NCBI RefSeq assembly: GCF_000687165.1
Contig: NZ_JMKU01000005.1
Location: forward strand, 124,001 to 188,000
Source: Paracidovorax oryzae ATCC 19882
Lineage (GTDB): Bacteria; Pseudomonadota; Gammaproteobacteria; Burkholderiales; Burkholderiaceae_C
DNA length: 64,000 nucleotides
Direction of reading: 5' to 3'
Within the stretch, counting starts at the first letter, position 1. Every line of letters begins with the position of its first letter. The notes beneath the pieces are model-generated. The model saw only the letters and a list, made by a program, of their open reading frames with translations. It ran no database searches and was not told the DNA's origin. A program made the translations under genes and the position numbers. This document shows positions 8,347 through 18,913 of the stretch, one piece after another.

Positions 8347-10182
8347 ATGCCAGCCGCCTCCGCACCGCACCACCATTCCGCCACGCCCCCGGGAAATCCC
8401 TCGCGCCCGCCGACGCGCGCCCTGGCGGGCCTGGTCCCCTTCCTGCGGCCGTATGCAGGCCGCATTGCCCTGGCCCTGGTGTTCCTGGTGCTGGCTGCGG
8501 CTGCCACGCTGGCTTTTCCCGTGGCCCTGCGCTCGCTGATCGACGGCGGCCTGCTGCCCGGCGACCGCGGCGCGCAGGCCATGGCGCTGCGGGAGCACTT
8601 CGGGCTGCTGTTCGGCGTGGCGGTAGCGCTGGGCGTGTTCTCGGCGGCACGCTTCTACCTGGTCAGCTGGCTCGGCGAACGGGTCACCGCCGACCTGCGC
8701 AACGCCGTGTACGCGCACGTGCTGCGCCAGAGCCCGGCCTTCTTCGAAACCACGCAGACAGGCGAAGTCCTCTCGCGCCTGACCACCGACACCACGCTGG
8801 TGCAGACCGTCGTGGGCTCCTCCCTCTCCATGGGCCTGCGCAACGCGGTGATGGGGCTGGGCGCGCTGGGCATGCTGGTCTGGAGCCATCCACGCCTGAT
8901 GGCCGTCGTGCTGCTGGGCATCGTGCTCGTGGTCGCTCCCACGGCCTGGATCGGGCGCCGGGTGCGGCGGCTGTCGCGCGACAGCCAGGACCGGGTGGCG
9001 GACGCCAGCGCACTCGCTGGCGAAGTGCTGAACGCGATTCCCGTGGTGCAGAGCCATACGGCGGAGGCCCGTGAAAGCGTGCGCTTCCAGGCCGCCACCG
9101 CGCACGCCTTCGATGCCGCCGTGCGCCGCAGCCGGGCGCGCGCCGCCCTGGTGGCCTTCATCATCGTCGCCAATGCGGGACTGCTGCTCTGGGGCCTGTA
9201 CCGCGGCACGCAGGCCGTGCTGGCCGGCGACATGTCGGCCGGGCAGCTCGGAGAGACCGTGATCTACGTCATGCTGCTGGCCGGCGCGGTCGCCGTGCTG
9301 GGCGAGGTCTATGGCGACCTGCTGCGCGCGGCCGGCGCGACCGAGCGGCTGATGGAACTGCTGGCGACCCGCGCCGCGATCGCCTCGCCCGCGGCACCCG
9401 CCCCCCTCCCGGCGGGCAGCCAGGGCCTGCGCGTGGATTTCGAGCATGTCGGCTTCCACTATCCCTCCCGGCCCGCGCAGCCCGCGCTGCGGGACTTCGA
9501 CCTGCACATCCAGCCTGGCGAGACCGTGGCGCTGGTGGGCGCGAGCGGCGCCGGCAAGACCACCGTCTTCCAGGTGCTGCAGCGCTTCTACGATGTGGAT
9601 CCGGCGCCGGAAGGCGGCCGCATCCTGCTGGACGGGAAGGACCTGCGCACCCTTGCGCTGGACGACTTCCGGGCCCGCATCGCCGTGGTGCCGCAGGATG
9701 CCGTGGTCTTCTCGGCCTCGGCCCGCGAGAACATCCGCTATGGCCGCCCCGAGGCCAGCGACGCCGAGGTGGAGGCCGCCGCACGCGCGGCGTTCGCGCA
9801 CGATTTCATCGCCGCCCTGCCCGAAGGCTACGGAACCTTCCTGGGGGAGCGCGGCGTGCGCCTGTCGGGCGGGCAGCGCCAGCGCATCGCCATCGCCCGC
9901 GCCCTGCTCAAGGACGCCCCGCTGCTGCTGCTCGACGAGGCCACCAGCGCGCTGGATGCCGAAAGCGAACGCATGGTGCAGGCCGCCCTGGATGCCGCGC
10001 TGCATTCGCAGGGCCGGCGCCGCACCACGCTGGTGATCGCCCACCGCCTGGCCACGGTCCAGAACGCGGACCGGATCGTCGTGATGGAACAAGGACAGGT
10101 CGTCGAGCAGGGCAGGCACGCCGAGCTGATGCTGCGCGGCGGTCCGTATGCCCGCCTCGCGGCGCTGCAATTCACGGCCTGA
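8347..10182 (+). CDS. MsbA-like ABC exporter (fused membrane domain and ATPase)
   Basis: 611 residues. A Pro-rich N-terminal tail (about 30 residues) is followed by an ABC type 1 exporter membrane domain with six helices to about residue 330. Then comes an ATPase domain with Walker A GASGAGKTT, Q-loop region VVPQDAVVFSAS, signature LSGGQRQRIAIARAL, Walker B LLLLDEATSALD and switch histidine VIAHRLAT. It works as a homodimer in the inner membrane. The domain order and motifs match the MsbA / lipid or drug exporter group; the substrate is unknown. The start lacks a strong SD sequence. It stands alone, diverging from livG and converging on the DUF1178 gene. Confidence 0.85.
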   Translation: MPAASAPHHHSATPPGNPSRPPTRALAGLVPFLRPYAGRIALALVFLVLAAAATLAFPVALRSLIDGGLLPGDRGAQAMALREHFGLLFGVAVALGVFSAARFYLVSWLGERVTADLRNAVYAHVLRQSPAFFETTQTGEVLSRLTTDTTLVQTVVGSSLSMGLRNAVMGLGALGMLVWSHPRLMAVVLLGIVLVVAPTAWIGRRVRRLSRDSQDRVADASALAGEVLNAIPVVQSHTAEARESVRFQAATAHAFDAAVRRSRARAALVAFIIVANAGLLLWGLYRGTQAVLAGDMSAGQLGETVIYVMLLAGAVAVLGEVYGDLLRAAGATERLMELLATRAAIASPAAPAPLPAGSQGLRVDFEHVGFHYPSRPAQPALRDFDLHIQPGETVALVGASGAGKTTVFQVLQRFYDVDPAPEGGRILLDGKDLRTLALDDFRARIAVVPQDAVVFSASARENIRYGRPEASDAEVEAAARAAFAHDFIAALPEGYGTFLGERGVRLSGGQRQRIAIARALLKDAPLLLLDEATSALDAESERMVQAALDAALHSQGRRRTTLVIAHRLATVQNADRIVVMEQGQVVEQGRHAELMLRGGPYARLAALQFTA

Positions 10183-10225
10183 ACGGGGTCGAGCCGGCCG
10201 GCGCCGCGCGGTGCGGCCCTGCGGG

Positions 10226-10720
10226 CTATTGCAGGGTTTCCTTGGCGGAGGCCGGCAAGGGCAGCGGCAGCACCGCGATGCCCTCCTCCAGCAGCTGCAC
10301 CGTCTCCTGCACGCTGGCCTGCCCGCGGATGGGACGGTCCTCGGCGTCGCCCTCATGGATGCGGCGCGCCTCCTGGGCGAACCGGCTTCCCACATCTTCG
10401 GTATGGGCCATCACATGGCGCGCCAGCCGCAGCCACGCAGCCTGCAGGGCCTGGGGCGTGGGCCCGTCGCCTCCGGAAGCGGACGGGCCGGACGGCATCG
10501 CCTGGTCCGCCTGCGCGGGAGTGCCGGGCACCGCCACGGACGCTCCGGCAGAAGACTTCAGGTTCAACCGGGGCGCACTGAGCACCTTGCGGACCTCACG
10601 GCTGCCGCACAGCGGGCACTCCACCAGGCCGCGGGCGAGCTGGTCCTGGAAATCCGCTTCGGATGCGAACCACCCCTCGAAGGCATGGTCGAGTGCGCAA
10701 TGCAGATCAAGCACCTTCAT
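10226..10720 (-). CDS. DUF1178 family protein
   Basis: 164 residues. The start MKVLDLHCALDHAFEGWF and the zinc-ribbon-like CPLCGS pair (around residue 35) are hallmarks of DUF1178. The middle has low-complexity Gly/Ala/Pro and the C-terminal half contains helical RFAQEARRIHEGDAEDRPI. Function is unknown; the CxxC with an N-terminal His/Cys suggests a metal site. In related beta-proteobacteria this gene follows the nuo operon, as here. Confidence 0.8.
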   Translation of the reverse strand: MKVLDLHCALDHAFEGWFASEADFQDQLARGLVECPLCGSREVRKVLSAPRLNLKSSAGASVAVPGTPAQADQAMPSGPSASGGDGPTPQALQAAWLRLARHVMAHTEDVGSRFAQEARRIHEGDAEDRPIRGQASVQETVQLLEEGIAVLPLPLPASAKETLQ

Positions 10721-10791
10721 GATGATGCAACGAGGTCCGTGGCGTAACGTTCACATGCGGAGGTGACGGCACAGGCGCATGCGGCCCGCCA

Positions 10792-11097
10792 TCAGCCCCT
10801 GCGGAGCAGCAGGTAGCGGTAGACAAAGCCGGGAAAGGCCAGCGTCGCGAAGAGCGCGACCGTGACGGCATAGAACTCCCAGCCCTGCGGGGCGATCTGG
10901 CCGGCACGCTTTTCCAGGAGCAGCGCCAGCCCGCCCACCAGGAAGTAGCACAGCAGCCACTCGCCCAGGCGCGCCGCCAGCGGCTTGGCCGGCACCGCAC
11001 GGGGCCCGACCACCAGCCAGCGGTGGTTGCAGAAAGGCAGGTTGGCGGCCACGAGGGCCGCCACGATCACGAGCCAGATGGATGCGGAGGATGACAC
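10792..11097 (-). CDS. DUF2818 family membrane protein
   Basis: 101 residues from a GTG at 11097 (protein begins with SSSASIWLVIVAALVAANLPF). The open frame runs to an ATG inside the end of nuoN, but that extension is not family-like. About three hydrophobic helices and the conserved block GQIAPQGWEFYAVTV identify DUF2818, a small inner-membrane protein almost always found next to nuoN in Burkholderiales. A role linked to complex I assembly or membrane placement is inference from position only. The SD sequence before the GTG is weak, so the start is moderately certain. Confidence 0.78.
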   Translation of the reverse strand: MSSSASIWLVIVAALVAANLPFCNHRWLVVGPRAVPAKPLAARLGEWLLCYFLVGGLALLLEKRAGQIAPQGWEFYAVTVALFATLAFPGFVYRYLLLRRG

Positions 11098-11221
11098 GGG
11101 GAGCGATCGCAAGGTCTGGAGGAAGCAACCCTTCCCCTCTCTCCACCGCAGCGCCCGCGTGGTGGCGGAGCGCGATGGAGCGGGGAGTTGGAAATGGCGG
11201 CCTGCCTCAGCGAACGGTCGT

Positions 11222-12715
11222 TCAGGTGGCCAGGGCGCGCACCACCGCGTCGGCACACAGTGCCATCAGGCCGCCCGGCACGAGGCCGAGGACCAGCACC
11301 AGGGCGCCGTTCACGGTGAGCACCATGCGCACGTCGAGCGGCGCGGACACGCTGGTGGCCGTCAGCGGTGCGTCGAAGTACATCACCTTCACGACGCGCA
11401 GGTAGTAGAACGCGCCGATCAGCGACATCACGACGGCGAACACGGCCAGCGCGATGTACGGGGCCTGGCCGGAAGCCACCAGGGCCTGCAGCACGGCCAG
11501 CTTGGCGTAGAAGCCCACCATCGGCGGGATGCCGGCGAGCGAGAACAGGCAGATGGCCATCACGCCGGCGTACAGCGGGCTGCGCTGGTTGAGGCCCGCC
11601 AGGTCGGAGATCTCTTCGCTCTCGAAGCCTTCGCGCGCCAGCAGCAGGATGATGCCGAAGCTCGCCAGCGTGGTCAGCACGTAGGTCAGGATGTAGAACA
11701 TCGCCGAGCTGTAGGCATTCTCGACCGCGTTCGCATCCACGTTGCCGTTGATCACGCCCGACAGCAGGCCCAGCAGCACGAAGCCCATCTGCGCGATGGT
11801 CGAGTACGCCAGCATGCGCTTCAGGTTGGTCTGCGCGATGGCCGCCAGGTTGCCCACGAGCAGCGAGCCGATCGCCAGCACGGCCAGCATCTGCTGCCAG
11901 TCGATGGCCAGCGGCAGCAGGCCGTCCACCAGCAGGCGGATCATGATGGCGAACGCCGCGAGCTTGGGCGCGCTGCCGATGATGATCGTGACGGCCGTGG
12001 GCGCGCCGTGGTAGACGTCCGGAATCCACATGTGGAACGGCACGGCGCCGATCTTGAACGCGAGGCCGGCCACGACGAACACGAGGCCGAACACCAGCAC
12101 CTGGTGGCGGATCTGGCCCGAGTTCACGGCCTTGAAGACCTGGCCGATGTCGAGCGAGCCGGTGGCGCCGTACAGCATCGAGAGGCCGTAGAGCAGGAAG
12201 CCGCTCGCCATCGCGCCGAGCACGAAGTACTTCATGGCGGCTTCGGTGGCCGTGGTGTGGTCGCGGCGCAGCGCCACCAGCGCGTAGCTGGAGAGCGTGA
12301 GCAGTTCAAGGCCCAGGTAGATCACGAGGAAGTTGTTGCCCGACACCATGACGAACACGCCCAGCAGCATGAACATCGAGAGCGTGAACAGCTCGCCGCC
12401 GCGCAGCATGCCGCGGTCCGCCGCGTAGGGCCGGCCATAGACCAGCGTCACCATCACGGCGATGGTCGCGAAGCACTTGAGCCAGTTGCCCATGGCGTCG
12501 CTCACCACCATGTTGCCGAAGCCATAGAACGTGTTGCCGCTGCTCGCATACATGCCCTGCAGCACGGCCACCACGGCCAGGGTGAGCATGGTGAGCACGT
12601 AGGTGCCGGTGCGACGGGGGCTCGTCACGCCCAGGTCCACCAGGGCGATCACGCAGGCCATCACCAGGAGCACGATCTCCGGGTACACCGCCAGCCAGCT
12701 GATGTTGTCAATCAT
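11222..12715 (-). CDS. nuoN: NADH:quinone oxidoreductase subunit N
   Basis: 497 residues, about 14 hydrophobic segments, antiporter-like (Mrp-type) subunit. The helix-breaking lysine/histidine region shows as [21 protein letters not shown] and [20 protein letters not shown], with [19 protein letters not shown] typical of proton-translocating subunits. It is one of three antiporter-like membrane-arm subunits that pump protons. It is the last nuo gene, 24 bases after nuoM, with the DUF2818 gene downstream. Confidence 0.96.
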   Translation of the reverse strand: MIDNISWLAVYPEIVLLVMACVIALVDLGVTSPRRTGTYVLTMLTLAVVAVLQGMYASSGNTFYGFGNMVVSDAMGNWLKCFATIAVMVTLVYGRPYAADRGMLRGGELFTLSMFMLLGVFVMVSGNNFLVIYLGLELLTLSSYALVALRRDHTTATEAAMKYFVLGAMASGFLLYGLSMLYGATGSLDIGQVFKAVNSGQIRHQVLVFGLVFVVAGLAFKIGAVPFHMWIPDVYHGAPTAVTIIIGSAPKLAAFAIMIRLLVDGLLPLAIDWQQMLAVLAIGSLLVGNLAAIAQTNLKRMLAYSTIAQMGFVLLGLLSGVINGNVDANAVENAYSSAMFYILTYVLTTLASFGIILLLAREGFESEEISDLAGLNQRSPLYAGVMAICLFSLAGIPPMVGFYAKLAVLQALVASGQAPYIALAVFAVVMSLIGAFYYLRVVKVMYFDAPLTATSVSAPLDVRMVLTVNGALVLVLGLVPGGLMALCADAVVRALAT

Positions 12716-12739
12716 CTCGGTCTCTCGTTGTCAGTCGGT

Positions 12740-14215
12740 TCAATGGAGCTTGGTCTGCGCCACGTGCTTGAGCAGCTCGGCCACCGACACGTCCATCACG
12801 TCGGTGAAGGGTCGCGGATACAGGCCCATGTAGAGCACGGCCACGGCCAGCACGCCCAGCACCAGGAATTCGCGGGCGCTGATGTCCAGCAGGCCGCGCA
12901 CGTTGTCGTTGCCCACCGGGCCGAGATAGACGCGCTTGAACATCCACAGCGTGTAGGCGGCGCCGAAGATCAGCGCGGTGGCTGCAGCCAAGCCGATCCA
13001 GAAGTTCGCCTTCACGGCACCCAGGATCACCATCCACTCGCCCACGAAGCCGGCGGTGCCCGGCAGGCCGCAGTTGGCCATCGCGAACAGCAGCGCGAAG
13101 GCCGCGAACTTGGGCATGGTGTTGACCACGCCGCCGTAGGCCGCGATCTCCCGCGAGTGGACGCGGTCGTACAGCACGCCGATCGAGAGGAACATCGCGC
13201 CCGACACGAAGCCGTGGGCGATCATCTGCACCAGGCCGCCCGAGACGCCCAGGTCATTGAAGATGAAGAAGCCCAGCGTCACGAAGCCCATGTGCGCAAC
13301 GGACGAATACGCCACCAGCTTCTTCATGTCCTTCTGCACCATGGCCACGAGGCCCACGTAGATCACCGCCACCAGCGACAGCGCGATCATCAGCCATGCC
13401 CAGTGGCGTGCGGCATCCGGAGCGATGGGCATCGAGAAGCGCAGGAAACCGTAGGCCCCCAGCTTCAGCATGATGGCCGCCAGCACGGCGGAGCCGCCCG
13501 TGGGGGCTTCCACGTGCACGTCCGGCAGCCAGGTGTGCACCGGCCACATCGGCACCTTCACGGCGAAGGCCGCGAAGAAGGCGAAGAACAGCAGCGTCTG
13601 AGCGCGGGCCGACAACGGCAGCTGGTGCCAGGTGGCGATGTCGAAGCTGCCGCCGGACTGGTTGTACAGGTACACCAGGGCGATCAGCATCAGCAGCGAG
13701 CCGAGCAGCGTGTAGAGGAAGAACTTGAACGCCGCGTAGATCTTGTTCGGGCCGCCCCAGATGCCGATGATGAGGTACATCGGGATCAGCGTGGCTTCGA
13801 AGAACACGTAGAACAGCAGGCCGTCCATGGCGCTGAACACGCCGATCATGAGGCCCGAGAGGATCAGGAACGCCCCCATGTACTGGTTCACGCGCTCGGT
13901 GATCGACTCCCACGACGCGATCACCACGATCACCGTGATGAAGGCCGTCAGCGGCACGAACCAGAACGAGATGCCGTCCAGGCCCAGGTGGTAGTGCACG
14001 TTGAAGCGCTCGATCCAGAGGATCTTCTCGACGAACTGCGCCGCGGCGGTGCCGTTGTCGAAGTTGCCGTAGAGCGGCAGCGTCACGGCCAGGCCGATCA
14101 GCGAGCCGATCAGCGCGATCCAGCGGACGGCGCGCGCCTGATCGTCGCGCCCGAAGGCCAGCAGCAGGGCACCGAAGGCGATCGGCGTCCAGATGGCAAG
14201 ACTCAACAAACCCAT
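12740..14215 (-). CDS. nuoM: NADH:quinone oxidoreductase subunit M
   Basis: 491 residues, antiporter-like membrane subunit. Landmarks are WESITERVNQYMGAFLILSG (conserved glutamate in an early helix), KVPMWPVHTWLPDVHVEAPT and KKLVAYSSVAHMGFVTLG. It carries a proton channel in the distal part of the complex I membrane arm. It sits 13 bases after nuoL and 24 before nuoN in the same operon. Length and motifs are normal. Confidence 0.96.
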   Translation of the reverse strand: MGLLSLAIWTPIAFGALLLAFGRDDQARAVRWIALIGSLIGLAVTLPLYGNFDNGTAAAQFVEKILWIERFNVHYHLGLDGISFWFVPLTAFITVIVVIASWESITERVNQYMGAFLILSGLMIGVFSAMDGLLFYVFFEATLIPMYLIIGIWGGPNKIYAAFKFFLYTLLGSLLMLIALVYLYNQSGGSFDIATWHQLPLSARAQTLLFFAFFAAFAVKVPMWPVHTWLPDVHVEAPTGGSAVLAAIMLKLGAYGFLRFSMPIAPDAARHWAWLMIALSLVAVIYVGLVAMVQKDMKKLVAYSSVAHMGFVTLGFFIFNDLGVSGGLVQMIAHGFVSGAMFLSIGVLYDRVHSREIAAYGGVVNTMPKFAAFALLFAMANCGLPGTAGFVGEWMVILGAVKANFWIGLAAATALIFGAAYTLWMFKRVYLGPVGNDNVRGLLDISAREFLVLGVLAVAVLYMGLYPRPFTDVMDVSVAELLKHVAQTKLH

Positions 14216-14228
14216 TTTTCTTGTTCCT

Positions 14229-16265
14229 CTACTTGTTGAGCCACACGAAGTACGTCATGAGCCCGAACACGCCCAGGATCATCACCAGCGCATAGTGGTA
14301 GATGTAGCCCGACTGCACCCAGCGCACGATGCCGGCGACCCAGCCGACGACCTTCCAGGAACCGTTCACCACGGCGCCGTCGATCACGGCCTGGTCGCCG
14401 CCCTTCCACAGGCCCGTGCCCAATGCGCGGGCACCGCGGGCGATGATGTTCTCGTTGATCCAGTCGAGGTAGTACTTGTTCTCGAACAGGACGTAGATCG
14501 GCATGCAGGTGCGCTTGATCGCCGCCGGCAGGGCCGGGTTGACCATGTACATGTAGTAGGAGAGCGCTACACCCGCCAGGGCCAGCCAGAACGGCGCCGC
14601 CTGCAGGCCGTGCAGGGCCATCGCCACCGGGCCGTGGAACATCTCGGACAGCTCGGCCATCGCGGGGTGCTTCGCGGCATCCACGAAGATCACGTCCTTG
14701 AAGAAGTCGCCGAACAGCATCGGCTGGATGGCCAGGAAGCCGATCACCACCGAGGGGATCGCCAGCAGCACCAGAGGCACCGTCACCACCCACGGCGACT
14801 CGTGCGGCTTGGCGTCGTGGCCATGGCCGTGACCATGGTCGTCGTGGGCATGGTGGTCGTCGTGGTGCGCGTCCGGGTTCTGGTCGTAGCGCTCCTTGCC
14901 GTGGAAGACCAGGAAGTACATGCGGAACGAATAGAACGCGGTGACGAACACGCCGGCCAGCACGGCGAAGTGCGCGAAGCCCGCGGCCGGCAGCGTGCTG
15001 GCGTGCACGGCCTCGATGATGCTGTCCTTGGAATAGAAGCCCGAGAACAGCGGCATGCCGATCAGCGCCAGGGAACCCAGCAGCGAGGTGATCCAGGTGA
15101 TGGGCATGTACTTGCGCACGGCGCCCATCCAGCGGATGTCCTGGTTGTGGTGCATGCCCATGATCACCGAGCCCGCGCCGAGGAACAGCAGGGCCTTGAA
15201 GAACGCGTGCGTCATCAGGTGGAACACGGCCACCGAGTAGGCGGAGGCGCCCAGTGCCACGGTCATGTAGCCCAGCTGCGACAGCGTGGAATAGGCCACC
15301 ACGCGCTTGATGTCGTTCTGGATCATGCCCAGGAAGCCCATGAACAGGGCCGTGATGGCACCGATCACCAGGATGAAGTTGAGGGCCGTGTCCGACAGCT
15401 CGAACAGCGGCGACATGCGCGACACCATGAAGATGCCGGCGGTCACCATGGTGGCCGCGTGGATCAGCGCGGAGATCGGGGTCGGGCCTTCCATCGAGTC
15501 GGGCAGCCACACGTGCAGCGGGAACTGCGCGCTCTTGCCCATCGCGCCGATGAACAGGCAGATGCAGATCACGGTGATGAGCATCCAGTTCGTGCCCGGG
15601 AAGCCGATGGTGCCGAGCTCGCCCGACTTGGCGAAGATCTCGCCGTAGTTCAGCGTGCCGGTGTAGGCGGCGATCAGTCCGATGCCCAGGATGAAGCCGA
15701 AGTCGCCGACGCGGTTCACGAGGAACGCCTTCATGTTGGCGAAGATGGCCGTGGGCTTGTTGAACCAGAAGCCGATCAGCAGGTACGACACGAGGCCCAC
15801 CGCTTCCCAGCCGAAGAACAGCTGCAGCAGGTTGTTGCTCATGACCAGCATGAGCATCGAGAACGTGAACAGCGAGATGTACGAGAAGAAGCGGTTGTAG
15901 CCGTCGTCTTCTTCCATGTAGCCGATGGTGTAGATGTGCACCATCAGCGATACGAACGTCACCACACACATCATCATGGCGGTGAGCGTGTCGATGAGGA
16001 AGCCGACTTCCATCTTGAGGCCGCCCACCACCATCCAGGTGTAGAGCGTCTCGTTGAAGCGGGCGCCGTCGAGCGCCACGCTCTTGAACGTCAGGGCCGA
16101 GAGCACGAACGCGACGAACACGCCGAGGATCGTGAGGGTGTGGCTCGCGCGGCGCCCGATGCGGTTGCCGCCGAAGGCCGTGCCGAGGATGCCGGCGAGC
16201 GCGGAGCCCGCCAGCGGCGCCAGCGGCACCGCGAGGAGCATCGAAGCTGAGAGGGTTTGACTCAT
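14229..16265 (-). CDS. nuoL: NADH:quinone oxidoreductase subunit L (with His-rich loop)
   Basis: 678 residues, longer than the roughly 610 of E. coli. The N-terminal oxidored_q1 domain is followed by the antiporter core (WLPDSMEGPTPISALIHAAT, KRVVAYSTLSQLGYM) and a C-terminal extension with the lateral helix. Residues about 467-488 form a His/Asp-rich loop (DAHHDDHHAHDDHGHGHGHD) between predicted helices; this explains part of the extra length. NuoL is the distal proton pump of complex I. It overlaps nothing and lies 28 bases after nuoK. Confidence 0.95.
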   Translation of the reverse strand: MSQTLSASMLLAVPLAPLAGSALAGILGTAFGGNRIGRRASHTLTILGVFVAFVLSALTFKSVALDGARFNETLYTWMVVGGLKMEVGFLIDTLTAMMMCVVTFVSLMVHIYTIGYMEEDDGYNRFFSYISLFTFSMLMLVMSNNLLQLFFGWEAVGLVSYLLIGFWFNKPTAIFANMKAFLVNRVGDFGFILGIGLIAAYTGTLNYGEIFAKSGELGTIGFPGTNWMLITVICICLFIGAMGKSAQFPLHVWLPDSMEGPTPISALIHAATMVTAGIFMVSRMSPLFELSDTALNFILVIGAITALFMGFLGMIQNDIKRVVAYSTLSQLGYMTVALGASAYSVAVFHLMTHAFFKALLFLGAGSVIMGMHHNQDIRWMGAVRKYMPITWITSLLGSLALIGMPLFSGFYSKDSIIEAVHASTLPAAGFAHFAVLAGVFVTAFYSFRMYFLVFHGKERYDQNPDAHHDDHHAHDDHGHGHGHDAKPHESPWVVTVPLVLLAIPSVVIGFLAIQPMLFGDFFKDVIFVDAAKHPAMAELSEMFHGPVAMALHGLQAAPFWLALAGVALSYYMYMVNPALPAAIKRTCMPIYVLFENKYYLDWINENIIARGARALGTGLWKGGDQAVIDGAVVNGSWKVVGWVAGIVRWVQSGYIYHYALVMILGVFGLMTYFVWLNK

Positions 16266-16293
16266 TCTTGAAGACCTTGCAAGTACCGGCGGA

Positions 16294-16602
16294 TCAGCCC
16301 TTGAGGGTGTTGAGATCTTCCGCGTCGATGCTGGACTTGTTGCGGAACAGCAGCACCAGGATCGCGAGGCCGATGGCGGATTCGGCCGCGGCCACCGTCA
16401 GGATGAAGAACACGAACACCTGCCCGTGCATGTCGCCCAGGTAGTGGGAGAACGCGACGAAGTTCATGTTCACGGCCAGGAGCATCAGCTCGATGGCCAT
16501 GAGCAGCACGATGAGGTTCTTGCGGTTCAGGAAGATGCCGATCACCGACAGCGCGAACAGCATCGCGCCCAGCGACAGAAAATGGCCCAGGGTCAACGTC
16601 AT
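16294..16602 (-). CDS. nuoK: NADH:quinone oxidoreductase subunit K
   Basis: 102 residues from the ATG at 16602, with three hydrophobic helices. The two conserved membrane glutamates appear in [16 protein letters not shown] and [13 protein letters not shown]. It is a small MnhC-like proton-channel subunit. Its ATG overlaps the nuoJ stop (ATGA), indicating translational coupling. The frame is open further upstream, but that is only the shadow of nuoJ. Confidence 0.95.
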   Translation of the reverse strand: MTLTLGHFLSLGAMLFALSVIGIFLNRKNLIVLLMAIELMLLAVNMNFVAFSHYLGDMHGQVFVFFILTVAAAESAIGLAILVLLFRNKSSIDAEDLNTLKG

Positions 16603-17267
16603 GCCTTCTTCTCCTCGGCGGCTGCAGGCGCCGCCGCTTCTTCCGCGGGCTTCTGCGTCGCGGCGACCTTCACCAGCGCGACGCGGTCGGCGGCGCGCAC
16701 GCGCACCTGCTCCGAAACCTTGGTCACCTTGGTGTCTTTGCGCTGGCGAAGGGTCAGGGCGATGGCGGCGATCATGGCCACCAGCAGGATCACCGCGGCG
16801 ATTTCCACCGGGTACAGGTATTCGGTGTAGAGCAGCTTGCCCAGCGCCTTGGTGTTGGAGTACTGCACCACGTTGCCGGCCGCGTCCACCATGGCCGCCA
16901 CGGCCTTGGGTTCGTCCATGCCGCGGAAGCCACCCATCAGCACCGCTGCCATTTCGAGCGCGATCAGCGCGCCGATGAAGGCAGCCAGCGGGAAGTGCCG
17001 CCAGAAGCCCTGCCGCACGGTGTCGATGTGGATGTCCAGCATCATCACCACGAACAGGAACAGCACCATCACGGCGCCCAGGTACACCAGCACGAGCGCG
17101 ATGGCCAGGAACTCGGCCTTCAGCAGCAGCCAGATGGCGGCGGCCTGCGAGAACGCGAGGATCAGGTGGAGCACCGCATGCACGGGGTTGCGCGCGGTGA
17201 TGACCCGGAAGGCCGCATACAGCAGCACGACCGAGAACAGATAGAAGAAACCAGTCTTGGCGTCCAT
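16599..17267 (-). CDS. nuoJ: NADH:quinone oxidoreductase subunit J
   Basis: 222 residues, five hydrophobic helices; the start [20 protein letters not shown] and [19 protein letters not shown] (third helix with the pi-bulge region) are characteristic. The Ala/Glu/Lys-rich C-terminal tail ([17 protein letters not shown]) is outside the usual fold. It is part of the membrane arm near the quinone site. It follows nuoI by 38 bases and is coupled to nuoK through ATGA. Confidence 0.95.
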   Translation of the reverse strand: MDAKTGFFYLFSVVLLYAAFRVITARNPVHAVLHLILAFSQAAAIWLLLKAEFLAIALVLVYLGAVMVLFLFVVMMLDIHIDTVRQGFWRHFPLAAFIGALIALEMAAVLMGGFRGMDEPKAVAAMVDAAGNVVQYSNTKALGKLLYTEYLYPVEIAAVILLVAMIAAIALTLRQRKDTKVTKVSEQVRVRAADRVALVKVAATQKPAEEAAAPAAAEEKKA

Positions 17268-17305
17268 GAATCGGATCTTGTGAAAAGTGGTTCAGGAGCC
17301 GCGGG

Positions 17306-17821
17306 TCAGCGGTACTTGGCGTCGGCCGCCTTGGCGGCGGCGATCTCGGCCTCGTAGCGGTCGCCGACCGCCAGGAGCATGTCCTTGGTGAAGTACAGGT
17401 CGCCCCGCTTCTCACCGTGGTATTCCAGGATCTGCGTCTCGACGATCGAATCGACCGGGCAGCTCTCTTCGCAGAAGCCGCAGAAGATGCACTTCGTGAG
17501 GTCGATGTCGTAGCGCGTCGTGCGGCGCGAACCGTCGGCACGCACGTCCGACTCGATCGTGATCGCGAGCGCCGGGCAGACCGCCTCGCAGAGCTTGCAG
17601 GCGATGCAGCGCTCTTCGCCGTTCTCGTAGCGACGCAGCGCGTGCAGCCCGCGGAAGCGCGGCGACAGCGGAGTCTTCTCTTCGGGGAACTGCACCGTCA
17701 CCTTGCGGCGGAACGCGTAGCGGCCGGTCAGGGCCATGCCCTTGACCAGTTCCACGAGCATGAAGCTCTTGAAAAAGTCCTTGAAGGAAAAAGATGTCGT
17801 AGCAGCAGCAACAGCAGCCAT
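17306..17821 (-). CDS. nuoI: NADH:quinone oxidoreductase subunit I (2 x 4Fe-4S)
   Basis: 171 residues. Two ferredoxin motifs, [12 protein letters not shown] (about residue 72) and [12 protein letters not shown] (about residue 111), bind clusters N6a and N6b that pass electrons to N2. A short Ala-rich N-terminus and an amphipathic helix anchor it to the membrane arm. It lies 15 bases after nuoH. Confidence 0.97.
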   Translation of the reverse strand: MAAVAAATTSFSFKDFFKSFMLVELVKGMALTGRYAFRRKVTVQFPEEKTPLSPRFRGLHALRRYENGEERCIACKLCEAVCPALAITIESDVRADGSRRTTRYDIDLTKCIFCGFCEESCPVDSIVETQILEYHGEKRGDLYFTKDMLLAVGDRYEAEIAAAKAADAKYR

Positions 17822-17836
17822 GATGTCGTGTCCCGC

Positions 17837-18913
17837 TTATTTCCAGATGTTCCAGGGCGACAGCAGCCACGCGCCCACGATCAGCAGCCACACCAGGGTG
17901 ACCGGAATGAAGATCTTCCAGCCCAGGCGCATGATCTGGTCATACCGGAAGCGCGGGAAGGTCGCGCGGATCCAGATGAACATGGACACCACGAGGAAGG
18001 TCTTGAGGCCCAGCCAGATCCAGCCCGGGATGAAGTCCAGGGCCGCCACCGGCGACAGCCAGCCGCCCAGGAACATGGTCACGCCCAGGATGGACACGAG
18101 CCACATGCTGGCGTATTCGGCCAGGAAAAAGATCGCGAAGCCCATGCCCGAGTACTCGACCATGTGGCCGGCCACGATTTCCGCCTCGCCTTCCACCACG
18201 TCGAACGGGTGCCGGTTGGTCTCGGCGACGCCCGAGATCAGGTAGACGACGAAGATCGGCAGCAGCGGCAGCCAGTTCCAGGACAGGAACGACAGGCCGG
18301 CGTTCGCCATCGTGCCCTGCCCCTGGCTCAGCACGATCTGCGTGAGGTTCATGCTGCCCGAGACCATGATGACCACCAGGAAGCAGAAGCCCATGGCGAT
18401 CTCGTAGCTCACCATCTGGGCCGAGGCACGCAGCGCGCCCAGGAAGGCGTACTTCGAGTTCGAGGCCCAGCCGGCGATGATCACGCCGTACACCTCGATC
18501 GAGGTGATCGCCATGATCAGCAGCAGGCCGGCGTTCACGTTGGCCAGCGCCACGTCGGGGCCGAAGGGGATCGCCACCCAGGCCGCGAGCGCGGGCATGA
18601 TGGCCATCACCGGGCCCAGCACGAACAGGCCCTTGCTGGCCGCCGCGGGCTGGATGATTTCCTTGGTGAGCAGCTTCAGGCCGTCGGCCAGCGGCTGCAG
18701 CAGGCCGAATGGGCCCACGCGGTTGGGGCCGTGGCGCACCTGCATGAAGCCCAGCAGCTTGCGCTCCCAGAGCGTGAGGTAGGCCACCGCGCCCATGAGC
18801 GGCGCCACGATGGCGACGATCTTGAGCAGGTTCCAGAGCACGGGCCACACGGCGCCCGTCCACCAGGACTGGGCGACGAGGTTCAGCCCGCCGTTGTAGA
18901 GCGCGTCGATCAT
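17837..18913 (-). CDS. nuoH: NADH:quinone oxidoreductase subunit H
   Basis: 358 residues, about eight helices, with the conserved loop [20 protein letters not shown] near residue 50, the [15 protein letters not shown] loop lining the quinone channel, and [18 protein letters not shown] near the C-terminus. It links the peripheral arm to the membrane arm. Its start overlaps the nuoG stop by four bases. Confidence 0.97.
   Translation of the reverse strand: MIDALYNGGLNLVAQSWWTGAVWPVLWNLLKIVAIVAPLMGAVAYLTLWERKLLGFMQVRHGPNRVGPFGLLQPLADGLKLLTKEIIQPAAASKGLFVLGPVMAIMPALAAWVAIPFGPDVALANVNAGLLLIMAITSIEVYGVIIAGWASNSKYAFLGALRASAQMVSYEIAMGFCFLVVIMVSGSMNLTQIVLSQGQGTMANAGLSFLSWNWLPLLPIFVVYLISGVAETNRHPFDVVEGEAEIVAGHMVEYSGMGFAIFFLAEYASMWLVSILGVTMFLGGWLSPVAALDFIPGWIWLGLKTFLVVSMFIWIRATFPRFRYDQIMRLGWKIFIPVTLVWLLIVGAWLLSPWNIWK

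Noticed and set aside
10985-14239. Long open frame on the plus strand (over 1000 codons) opposite nuoN-nuoM, rich in His/Gln/Arg
   Set aside because: It is the GC-skewed reverse shadow of nuoM/nuoN, with biased composition and no domain. The same goes for those opposite nuoL, nuoG-E, pnp, ALDH-clpB and the oxidase genes.
16294-17541. A 415-codon open frame spanning nuoK and part of nuoJ/nuoI
   Set aside because: Only the last 102 codons (nuoK) are genuine; the rest is shadow of nuoJ and nuoI.
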